A stretch of DNA of 64,000 nt, taken from the NCBI GenBank assembly GCA_003693705.1, contig RBZT01000978.1, forward strand, positions 1 through 64,000. Direction: 5' to 3'. The notes beneath the pieces were generated by a model, which was given only the letters and a program-made list of their open reading frames with translations, ran no database searches and was not told where the DNA came from. Shown here one piece after another: positions 1-9,376 of this stretch. The position numbers and the translations under genes are program-made. Origin of the DNA: Polymyxa betae. Lineage: Eukaryota; Endomyxa; Phytomyxea; Plasmodiophorida; Plasmodiophoridae. How positions within the stretch are numbered: the first letter of the stretch is position 1; every line of letters starts with the position of its first letter.

Positions 1-218
1 AGATGAGAAACGTATGAATTTTGGAGTTGATCGGAATCCTTGCGTGGAGGCCGCTCCTCGCCATTCATAGTAGGGAGACGAGGGGACCCGCGCAGTCCGT
101 GACAGTTAGGGCTCTTCCCCTATAGGAATCGTCAGCAGGGGCGCAGCCCTCTGCGCAGCCCCTCAGGAAGGGCCAGTACGACTGCCTGGTGGTCGGCTGG
201 GCGGCTGCGAGTACTGTC

Positions 219-1103
219 ATGCTCAATGGGCATGACAATCTCTCAAAATTAGGTGTGACTGAGGTCGGCGACGCTTCTACGGACCAGCCGAAATCAAGCA
301 TCGCGATGCAGCTGGAAGGTACTCCTTTTTTAAAGACCCTTGATCCACGTGAAATTATCGCTTGTCGTCACCAACTGACACGTTACCGCAGCTGTTTACC
401 AGACGCGAAGGATCAAGGTGTTACACAGTCTGATAAGCCACGTTCTTTGAAATCGATGATTGATCCTCATTTGTGGACAACTATCGAAGAATATCATTTA
501 CCTGATAGCGAGAAGGCAAATCCGACTGATAAAGTCGTTGAAACCTTCTTGGAGACACAGCAGAAGGCTGATAAGTCAGGCCTTCATGCTATAGAATTCA
601 TCATATCTTCGGGATTGAAGATGAATATTAATTTGCGACCGAAGGCTCGTATTACTGATCTTGTTACTCGTATGAATCGGTTGATTGAGGATCACCAATA
701 TTCAGAGTCTTTAGCGTCGTCTCGAGGTTCTAAAAATTATATTAATTTTTTAGTTGGTGCCTTGCGCCCAGTTCGTTTTCGTGAGGCGATGGAATCAGCC
801 TTGAAGTTTCATAAAGTTCATCTTGAGGATGACAAAAAGGCTTTTGTTAAAGAATTGTCTGACAATGTTGAACAATATGAATTGGATTTGGTACGTGAGC
901 GACAGGAACTATCACGCAAACGTCCGCGTGCTGAATCAACTTTTAATCGGGAATCTAAGAAACCGCGTGCTGGGACAGTTTGCTTAAAATTAAAATGTAA
1001 ATTTTCAGATCATCTGATGAAGACATGTCCTCATAATCCAAGTCTTGATGACCAGAGGAAATTGATCGCCCAGTATCGTTTGGCGAAAAATAATCGAGTA
1101 TAA
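219..1103 (+). CDS. Gag-like protein of a retroelement (lone ORF)
   Basis: One uninterrupted ORF of 294 codons from the ATG at 219; the frame is open a little further upstream but without an ATG. The central part (about residues 170-230) has the helical pattern seen in Gag capsid-like proteins of fungal and oomycete retroelements, including a stretch reading LVGALRPVRFREAME. Near the C-terminus there is a basic, KR-rich linker and then a zinc-knuckle-like pattern C-x4-C-x4-H-x4-C, one spacing off the canonical C-x2-C-x4-H-x4-C. No reverse transcriptase, integrase or long terminal repeat is visible downstream before the next element at 2,041. It therefore looks like an orphaned or domesticated gag, or the start of a decayed element. 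The assignment rests on pattern only; a host gene of unknown role is the alternative. Confidence 0.4.
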   Translation: MLNGHDNLSKLGVTEVGDASTDQPKSSIAMQLEGTPFLKTLDPREIIACRHQLTRYRSCLPDAKDQGVTQSDKPRSLKSMIDPHLWTTIEEYHLPDSEKANPTDKVVETFLETQQKADKSGLHAIEFIISSGLKMNINLRPKARITDLVTRMNRLIEDHQYSESLASSRGSKNYINFLVGALRPVRFREAMESALKFHKVHLEDDKKAFVKELSDNVEQYELDLVRERQELSRKRPRAESTFNRESKKPRAGTVCLKLKCKFSDHLMKTCPHNPSLDDQRKLIAQYRLAKNNRV

Positions 1104-2034
1104 TGGCTTTAGTCTTGATAAATGTCATTGATAAACATTTTGTGATTCTATATGGTGTCATTTGGACAATAGAGGGCATTTGAGAAGTAAACCGTTTAAA
1201 AAATTCAGGTCCGGCCGGACGCTTTCGAGCAATTAGTGCGCACTTTTCCCAATTATGAAAAAAAATTGCGAACATTACGGGAACTCGAAAGATGGTTTAT
1301 TCTCTGAATTGGATTCTGTCATGATTGATGGATCGATTTGCAATTATTGTATTGCTCACTCTGTTGCATATCCAATGATGCTATCGTATATGCTGCTATG
1401 CTGAAACTGTGATGTTACATTGGCGTTGCGTCTTAACTCGGCTTTCATATATTTGAATTTTTTCCTGGCCAGGGATCAGTTGCAATGTTTTTTAACTACA
1501 CACTGGGCATTTATATGAATTGACCTCTGTTGGGATGTGCGGACATTGTAATAGAGCACTTTGGCCCAGTATATACATATCAGAATACTTTGAAAGGCGC
1601 ACTTTTTTGGATGAGTTTTATCCATTTTAAGGAACGAAAGATTTTGTGAGTATACCTTTTGCCTACCTACTTTTATCCCAAAGAGGTTTTCGGGTGGGTT
1701 TTACTGGTGCTCCAAGATCATGTCGGACCTCTTCATGCTCTGCACAAGTTTAATGATAAACTTGTCTTGGTGGAGGCAGTGTATGGGATCTTGGACTGGC
1801 GCTGAACGATTCGACTACATGAACAATATTGGATGATGATTGAATATGATAATATATAAAGACAGACTATTTTAACCTTTATTAGAAAGACATCAATTGG
1901 ATTTGAGTTCGAATAGCGGCTGGAACCACACACCGGGTCAAATTCGAAACACGCAGATTCCGCGATCCGTCAGTCACGCATAAAACTTTTGCGTGCGCAT
2001 AAATAAAATTGCGACCGCAGTTTTATTCTCTGAC
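1104..2034. other. Intergenic stretch, no supported gene
   Basis: About 930 bases with only short chance ORFs on both strands. A 12-base palindrome GTCCGGCCGGAC lies at 1,209-1,220. If the upstream Gag-like ORF once belonged to a full retroelement, the missing pol part would be expected here, but no recognisable protein remnant was found. Confidence 0.5.
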
Positions 2035-2040
2035 TTTACA

Positions 2041-2949
2041 GCAGGCCTCCTTAATTTTGGTATTTACCAAATTTAATAAAAATAAGCTAATTTTGGTACA
2101 TTTATGGACCCTATTTTGTTTAATTTTGGTATTTCTGTAATGATCAAGGTTTTGCTATCTAAGCAACACGAAGAAGCCGAAATCCGTTTATCTCAGTTGT
2201 TGGAGCTGATAAAACTGCTTAGCCTGTAAAAAGCCTTCTAGTGAGATGTCTGATAATGACTCTCGATTCTCATTCTTCTCCCATCCCAAGACGGAAAAGT
2301 CGGATTCGACAGGTGAAGTATTCGGAAATACTGTAAACAAGGCCCCGGCAAACGACCGAAGTGTCGAGAATCACCGTCGCGACACTGCTGAATTGCCTGT
2401 TGCAATGCAGTGTCATTTTTGGAAGCCTTAAACAATTCCGTTTGCTCAGAGGTGATTCGATGTAAAACCGTCGCGAAGCGTTCTCGGTATCTCACAAGCA
2501 GCGGACCGAAATCTCTGCCCCGTAACTTGCACAAGAAACTTGGAAATAACGAAGGGAAGTCATCTTCGATCGGGCGATTTCCTGCGTCCCGCATCGTACA
2601 AATACGACTGACGCCATCTACGAACCCAGCGATTAATTGTCCAACCTCTCGTTTCACCAACAGCTGGTTGTCTTCAGACAAAGTTTCGACTATGTCATGA
2701 ATCCACAGTCCTTGGTCATCCAAGAAGCCGGTGATAGATTCATATGATATTGTCCAAACTCCAACAGACTCGTTATCAAGCTTTGTTTCCTGCAAAAAAG
2801 CCAGGTAGACAGCTACTCGGCAACCTCTCGACAAATCACGCAGTCCGAGAAAAAAATCAATAAAATATTTTATTTTTGGTAAATTTTCAGACCTTATTTT
2901 CGATAATTCTGGTAACTATTAATAGATTACCAAAATTAATGAGGCCTGC
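2041..2949. mobile_element. 909-bp DNA transposon-like element with inverted termini and 6-bp TSD
   Basis: The left end reads GCAGGCCTCCTTAATTTTGG (2,041-2,060). The right end, read on the minus strand from 2,949, reads GCAGGCCTCATTAATTTTGG, so about 22 terminal bases are inverted copies with one mismatch. The element is flanked on both sides by TTTACA (2,035-2,040 and 2,950-2,955), a 6-base target-site duplication. Inside the left end the motif TAATTTTGGTA recurs three times, and related TTTGGTA copies lie in the right end, typical of subterminal transposase-binding repeats. The interior holds a 198-codon minus-strand ORF with no recognised transposase motif. I cannot name the superfamily; the element could be non-autonomous. 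Confidence 0.75.
2238..2834 (-). CDS. Unrecognised ORF inside the inverted-repeat element
   Basis: A 198-codon open frame occupies most of the element interior on the minus strand. It opens at a TTG, with the first in-frame ATGs much further in, so it may be an exon piece or a fragment rather than a complete gene. The translation is mixed alpha-type and soluble, without signal peptide, membrane segments, zinc motif or a DDE/DDD catalytic pattern that I can see. It could be a captured host segment, part of a transposon-encoded protein, or a chance frame. No function is assigned. Confidence 0.25.
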   Translation of the reverse strand: MSRGCRVAVYLAFLQETKLDNESVGVWTISYESITGFLDDQGLWIHDIVETLSEDNQLLVKREVGQLIAGFVDGVSRICTMRDAGNRPIEDDFPSLFPSFLCKLRGRDFGPLLVRYRERFATVLHRITSEQTELFKASKNDTALQQAIQQCRDGDSRHFGRLPGPCLQYFRILHLSNPTFPSWDGRRMRIESHYQTSH

Positions 2950-2966
2950 TTTACAGTATAATCGAT

Positions 2967-3022
2967 ACTCTCTTATAATTGATAAAAACACCTGCCACCG
3001 ACCATATCGATTATAAGAGAGT
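2967..3022. repeat. Perfect 13-bp inverted repeat, 30-bp spacer
   Basis: ACTCTCTTATAAT at 2,967-2,979 and its exact reverse complement at 3,010-3,022 sit 12 bases beyond the right target duplication of the element at 2,041-2,949. It may be the termini of a very small relic element or simply a hairpin. The rest of the gap to 3,441 holds no gene; around 3,255-3,295 there is a short run of TTGGTC/TTGGTCAAAAA-type units. Confidence 0.6.
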
Positions 3023-3441
3023 CTACGGTAATTGCGTTTGTGAAAATGTTGAATTCGTGACGGGTTATATGGATGTCAGTGCCTGGACGTTTAACTGCCC
3101 AGCCAGTGATGAGATGAAGGAGCGAAGATTATATTAGGAATCTCTCCCGCCAGATGCTCCTCCGAAGTAACAGATTTGCTGCACCCTTGGAATCCTTTTG
3201 TGATCTCTTTGGCTTAGTGTTAAAACTTCGTGCTGGTGCCTGAATATCCCTTTGGTCAAAAAAATTGGTCGTTGGTCGAAAATTGGTCAAAAAGTGGGTA
3301 AATTTTTTATATCAAGTTCCACTCTCTGTAGATTTGTGAAATGTCCATTCTGTTAAGTAATGAGGTCATATAATGATATAGAGTAGATATAAATTTATCA
3401 GGATTCAAATATAGAAAATTGTGTATCGAGTAGATGTTGTT

Positions 3442-4119
3442 TCAAGAGAATGTATGTGGTCTGGAGGGATAGAAGTGATTCAGAGCCAAAGTCAATACAA
3501 AAGCAGAGAGACCGATCAGAATCCAGTCCTTCTTAGTCGTATTGCCCTGATCTTGATCAGATACGAGTTTGTGATGATTGGATGTGTGATGAGATTGTAT
3601 AAATGATGGTGTAGCAATATGATCTAGCTTTGCCTTGATAATGATATTGGAGAATGTCTTATTATTGGTAATATAACAAAGTACATGATTACCATGATAT
3701 ATAGTGAGATTAGGTTCTATTTCACTTGTATAGATGCTTATCTCTATCAATGGTACTGTCTGTATATTGTCACAATCGCTGCTCATATCTTCTATTGTTA
3801 GATCATCACGACCAACACCTAATCATCATTGATCATTAGCTTCAAAGATATGAGTAAGATTCTCACGAATAGTAAGAGGATTATTTCCAGGTCCTATAGC
3901 AGATATAGCTGATATTCGCTTAGATTGTTGAGATCTCCATGACAGATATGCTGATTGAATGGATCTCAATTTATCTGATGATCCTGGACTTAATCTCCAT
4001 TCATCATATGCATCAGCAACAGAACGTAGAGATTGTACTGAATCATGTATCCTATCAACAGATAGAGTACGAGATGGTTGACGTCCTGCTCTATCAAAAT
4101 CTCCAGTATAGATCACCAT
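3442..4119 (-). CDS. Hypothetical tail-anchored protein, two exons
   Basis: Exon 1 runs from the ATG at 4,119 to 3,867 and exon 2 from 3,818 to the stop at 3,442. The 48-nt intron (3,819-3,866) starts GTGAGA and ends with a CTAAT branch-like site and TTAG. Splicing gives about 209 residues. The N-terminal half is basic and helical, with Trp-containing segments. The middle (encoded after about 3,800) is beta-rich. A single hydrophobic segment of about 20 residues (around WILIGLSAFVLTLAL) lies close to the C-terminus and is followed by a short polar tail, the layout of a tail-anchored membrane protein. It is divergently transcribed from the secreted coiled-coil gene at 4,520. I do not recognise the family. 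Confidence 0.6.
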
Positions 4120-4519
4120 CAGTTCTTAACAATGAACTTTCATAGACATCAATGATATCGGAAATAGAATTCCATGGAATAATCAAATAGAATCGATCTA
4201 CAGTCGAATGATGCTTGTCAATCATGTCCTGATATTAGATACAATCTTATATGAGTTCATGTATTTCAATTTCATATTGGAAATGAAGTGAGAGATATGA
4301 AGACAAGTGTATAACTATAAGTTTATCTATACATGAATGTGTATAATATATTATTATCGTACAGATCTATATAGAACATAGTATATATAGAGTCCAGATT
4401 GCATGTAATTGCATGCCTTGAGTAGTACTAATAGATCATGTCCAATGTACATCATACTATTACATGACTAATAGATCATTATTGAGTACCCAGTGTGTAT
4501 AACCCTCATCTTTACTATC

Positions 4520-5801
4520 ATGAACTTGTCCTATCTGCTTGTCTTGTCACTTTCTATTCTCTCATCATATTCGATATCAGAATCATGGAGTCCTGCTATA
4601 GATCTACAATCTCGAGCTATCATTAAGAATCTCTATCAGCTGGCAGATCTAGCTCAGATTGAGATCCAGAAGCATGCACCTAATGACAACCTTGTGGATC
4701 AGATAGATGAGATTGAGGAGCAGATCGAGACTGAATGTCAGCAGATCGAGGATGTCTATACCAATGATATAGGTAAAGCTCAGGAACAGCTCAATGAATA
4801 TCAGCAAGATCTAGATCTCGTACAAGATCAATTATCTGATCAGAATACCAAGATTACATCTTTACATAATCAAATAACTGATCTGACACAACAAAATCAA
4901 GATCTTACATCTAAACAAGGACAAATTCAAACAGATCTGGATACATTACAATCTCAATTACAACATTCTATTGAACAATTAGAACAATTGAATAAGAAAT
5001 TTACTGATCAGATTGCTGCAGATACCAAGGGTATCTCAATGGTTAACGATTTCATTATTCTGATCAAGACGCCAAATTCAAATCCAGATCTGGAATCGAC
5101 ATGGAATCAGATTCTAAAAGTATTGAGTTCTAATCCAGCTAATGATATTCAGGCTCGATTAGGCAAGATTCAAGCTGATATTGATAAATATCGTGTTCAA
5201 GGTGCCAAAGAACGTCAAGATACCAAGTCAAGATTATTGAATTCAGCTCGACAATTGACAAATGATTTACAGAAAGATGTTACTAATCAGCAGAACACAC
5301 AAAAGAGTACAAATCAGAATCATGCACAGCAACAGACCAAATTGCAGAATGATATAGAATCACAATCGGATTTATTGGAAACTATTAGTGAACAATTAGA
5401 AGATCTCGGTGCACAGATTCAGGAATTGAATAGTGATTTAAAGGATGTACAAGACAATCTGAATGAAATTACTGGTGAAGGTCATGATCTAGAAGTAGAT
5501 ATATCTGAGATTAAGAATGGAATTACTGAACTTGAATTAAATCATAAATCTCATCAAGATACATGTTTTCAATATGAGAATCAACTTGATACCATACGTC
5601 ATTATCTAAAGGTAAGATCTGTATCTATATAATCATTATAATATTGATATATTTCAGACTCATCCACCTAATGCTCTACAGCAATCATGTAAACCAGGTG
5701 ATCAAGATTGTCCACTATGTCTATATGATTATCATTGTCCTAATGGATTACAATGTTCCAAGTTTGCTATCTGCTATAATGCTACAATAAGCAAGACCTG
5801 A
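4520..5801 (+). CDS. Secreted coiled-coil protein with six-cysteine C-terminal tail
   Basis: The ATG at 4,520 opens a signal peptide (MNLSYLLVLSLSILSSYS). Exon 1 ends at 5,611, a 46-nt intron follows (GTAAGA to TTTCAG, 5,612-5,657), and exon 2 ends at the TGA at 5,799-5,801. The mature protein, about 390 residues, is almost entirely heptad-like and very rich in Gln, Asp, Leu and Ile, so a long coiled coil is expected. The second exon adds a compact tail with six cysteines (spacing C-x6-C-x2-C-x5-C-x5-C-x5-C), which suggests a disulfide-bonded knob. No catalytic motif is seen. Such a rod-plus-knob layout would suit a cell-surface or wall protein, but the role is inferred only. No homologous family is recognised. 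Confidence 0.7.
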
Positions 5802-5933
5802 AGTTTATTAACATCTCCATGATACTATTATCATGAATAAATGTAGTGATTGGTGTTGGTCTATTGAATTGCATGAATATAGTATATGTAGATATACATA
5901 TCATGTTATATTATATCAGATAATATTCCCATC

Positions 5934-6433
5934 ATGTTCAACTATATAGTCCAATCTGGACGTCATTTTGTGTGTGCTCTAACATGTCTGAATTGGCGTC
6001 ATCCTGTAGTATTAGGAGCTGTACTGATTCAGACGTTAACCTGTGCCTTAGCATATCGTACACGTCATCATTTAGATTCACAAGCTTGTATACTGGGTGC
6101 AATAGGTCTACATCTATCTACTCTATATATATCTCTATATAACATTATTATAGGAACTATCGTCTTAACATCTCCTGTATTTGATCATATTCTCAACATG
6201 TTATCATTGAAGTTATGGCAAATTACTCCATCTACTAGTAATACTGGTAATATGTTTATGAAGCTAAATCTGCAGATATTGGCTGCTATCAGTACATGGA
6301 TTCTGGTAATATATTCCATCATATTGCATATATAACCCCTATATAACACTATGTACAGATTAATACAGGATATCGTCTATATCTTACATATAGACCACAT
6401 CAGTTATTATTACGTCGTAAGAAGATGCAATGA
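5934..6433 (+). CDS. TMEM18-like multi-pass membrane protein
   Basis: Exon 1 runs from the ATG at 5,934 to 6,305 (124 codons, phase 0). The intron is 6,306-6,358 (53 nt) and exon 2 ends with the TGA at 6,431-6,433, giving 148 residues. Three to four hydrophobic segments are visible (about residues 24-45, 54-75 and 103-128), and the C-terminus is strongly basic (LLLRRKKMQ). Length, the NWRHP motif before the first helix, the RTRHHLDSQ segment after it and the basic tail resemble TMEM18, a small protein of the nuclear/ER membrane. The usual YFDxxG motif is not clearly present, so this is a distant match. Another small four-helix membrane family is possible. Confidence 0.45.
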
Positions 6434-6627
6434 TCATCTACATACAATAATAATATCATACATGCATATCATATCTCTGTGTGTCATTCAAGCTATTCCT
6501 CCTTAGAAATATTAAATAAATCAGTTGCCAACACAAGTACTACTGGTTGATCTGCTCCTGGATCTTCAACATCTCACTTCCACCTGATTCTATCCATTCG
6601 TTTAGCATTGTGAAAATGAGAAGTTCG

Positions 6628-6639
6628 ACCCCCGGGGGT
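6628..6639. promoter_or_regulatory. GC-rich 12-bp palindrome upstream of the voltage-sensor cyclase
   Basis: ACCCCCGGGGGT is a perfect palindrome about 40 bases before the ATG at 6,681, in otherwise AT-rich DNA. It is followed directly by a second small inverted pair (TACTT-gatt-AAGTA). It could be a binding site for a dimeric transcription factor or part of the 5' leader; no direct evidence of function. Confidence 0.25.
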
Positions 6640-6680
6640 ACTTGATTAAGTATCCATAGAACAGAGCGAACTCCAGAGGA

Positions 6681-9361
6681 ATGGCATGCTGGTCCCGGTC
6701 GTGCACGCCCTCGCCTAGTTGTTATACTGTCTATATACGTGATAGATTGAGTCGATATTCAGAACATAGATGGTGGTTGATATCAATGACATTAATAACA
6801 TTAATATCACTCTATATAGATGATATTCAACAATATTACTTTACTAAATCATCAGATACAATATTCCAGGTAATATCAACATATATATTTATTATATATC
6901 TAGTCGAATTAATTCTATTATGTCTTGTACAAGCACATTATCCATTATCATTATTCTTCTTTCTAGATTTAATATCAACATTAGCTATATTTCCACATAC
7001 TTCATTCATGCCACAAGCATTATTAGGTGATGCATTCCGTTCTAATAGTTCAACAACTACAAATTTCAATCTAATGCGTGCTGCACGTGCAACTCGTGCT
7101 GGTACTCGTGCTTCACGTATATTACGTATTAGTCGTATTATTCGTATATTACGTTTAGCGAAATTATCCAAGATTGTTGTACAACGCTTACATAAGAAAT
7201 CGTCACCTACATTTAATACGAAATCAAGATATCCTCATCATAATACTGATATTGTACATTCTATCGCAACTCCATCACATACGTCGAGCAGTCATACTGG
7301 CCCGCCACTGCATCCTCAATATGGTGGAGATCAATCACGTGTTGGTGCCCGTTTAGCAGATCTAACAGCACAACGTTTAGCTGTAATGGTATTATCAATG
7401 TTATTTATAATTCCATTAATATCATATCATGATGATATACAAGCACCATTAGTTGCTTTAGATCAGATTATACAATTAAGTAGAAATCAATCAGTATCAT
7501 TACAACATGCTGCACTTCAATTTACTGAATTTCAAGATCGACATGGAGTTCAATCGTGGACTGTATTAGCTTTAAGATTACAGAGTCCAGATGCACAACA
7601 ATATTATTATGAATCTGAAGATCTTCAACTATACAGATCTAATGAGATATCTGTATATCAATATGATGATCAGAATGAAGTAGTATTTTCTATACAAGCT
7701 TTCATGCAGAATCGATCTCTATATTCTATATATCAAACAACATTTATTATCATGTTAATGGGTATTGCAGCATTGGTATTTCTTCATGATGCTGAGCATC
7801 TAATCATACGTCCTATTGAACGTATGACAAGGGTTATAGATCGATTACGTAGTAATCCATTGGCTAAGAATCAACATAGATCTGGTACTGAATCAGAACC
7901 TGAGACATTAGAGACTGCTATGCTGTAAGAATATCTCTTTAAATCATATTCAGACATCTAATCATGATTATAGAGAACATACATTGGAGAAATTAACTGG
8001 ATTATTACAGATTGGATTTGGAGAAGCTGGATCAGCGATGATACAGAAGAATATTAATGCAAATGGCGAATTAAATGCATTAGTCAATGGTGAACGTGTT
8101 CTGGCTATATTCGGGTTCTGTCATATTCGTGGATTTCAAGATATGAATGGACAACTTCATGAGAATATCATGCTGTTTGTTAATGAAATAGCCGAGATTG
8201 TACATCGACAGGTTCATGAATCTGGTGGTGCTGTTAATCGTAATCTTGGAGAGACTTTTGTCCTGGTCTGGAAGATCCCTCAGGTTCTCTTATATAATCA
8301 ATATGATGCATGAATGTAATATTGATATAACAGATAGTACGAGCTGATAGAATGGAATGGATATTAGAACATGATCCTCAAGGAATACATCCAGATACAC
8401 AATTATCTTCAATTGAACATCAAGCATTACAAGATGCACAACAGACTGCTGCTCATGCATTAGCTGCATTTATTCGTGTTATCTATCATTGCTCTAATCC
8501 ATCTCCACAATTACAGCAATTACTTAATACTTCCAACAACGTAACCACCTCCTTTCTGTTCTCTCAATCAAATTCTGTTCAATGTATTACTTATGTTGGT
8601 TATTTCAATGTGATATTGAATATTAAGGTGGATTTATGTATTCAGCAATCAACAACAGAAGGTGTGTCGGTTGGTCTTGGATTACATGTTGGATGGGCTA
8701 TTGAAGGTGCTATTGGATCTCGATTCAAGATAGATGCATCATATCTATCACCAAATGTGAATATGGCAGCCCGATTAATGGCTGCGACAAAGCAATATCG
8801 TGTACCATTACTATTTAGTAAGGAATTCTGGTATATAAACATGTCTCATATTTACATGTTCATATCTGACATTTATATAGGTCGATATTACCATTATCAG
8901 CTCGAAATCGATGTCGTCAATTAGATCGTGTAGCAGTGAAAGGCAGTAATAAACCAATAGGTTTGTATACATTCGATTTGAATACGTCATTACCATCACG
9001 ATCATCACGATCATCATCAAAATCATCAATGGCTCTCATCTCTATGACCAAATCTGCCATTGAACGACGACGACGTGAACATCGTAATAAGGCCAAGACC
9101 AGGCCTGTAGACTTTGACAATGATAAATTGCTGAACTCGTTGCAGAATGGGGTCATTGTGAAAGCCTTCCGTGAGAATCATGAAGAAGGTCTAGCTGCAT
9201 ATCTGCAAGGTGATTGGGCTAAGGCTATCAAGCTATTCGAGATGGCGTTGCGATTTAAACCATCAGATGGTCCAACTGATAATCTGATCAAGTATATTCG
9301 AGATTCGGGTGGTCATGCTCCTGAATATTGGTCAGGATATCGACCTCTATCTCAAAAATAA
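6681..9361 (+). CDS. Voltage-sensor / extracellular-loop / class III nucleotide cyclase fusion
   Basis: Exons 6,681-7,924, 7,974-8,283, 8,334-8,830 and 8,881-9,361 join in frame to about 843 residues. Residues 31-105 form three hydrophobic segments (S1-S3-like). Residues 133-161 are an S4-like helix with Arg/Lys at nearly every third position (about ten charges). No pore loop follows. Instead there is a helix at about 232-249, a roughly 100-residue outside segment, a helix at about 353-371 and a HAMP-like linker with RPIERM. The cyclase domain starts around 416 (IGFGEAG) and includes the substrate-site motif SPNVNMAARL. Both metal-binding Asp positions differ: FCHIRGF has His465 and LGETF has Glu508. 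The C-terminal 100 residues (DGPTDNL, SGYRPL) match the tail usual in protist cyclases with ion-channel-like N-termini. Residues encoded at 8,541-8,645 may be an unspliced in-frame intron. Converges on the kinesin gene with a 15-bp gap. Confidence 0.85.
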
Positions 9362-9376
9362 ATCTATTTCTACATA

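Noticed and set aside
6869-6902. Intron-like GTAATA...CTAG segment in the S2 helix of the voltage-sensor cyclase
   Set aside because: 34 nt is not a multiple of three; removal breaks the frame that otherwise continues through S2-S4.
6938-7171. Minus-strand Arg-rich ORF opposite the S4 segment
   Set aside because: The CGT/ACG-rich S4 codons create an artificial Arg/Ala-rich antisense frame.
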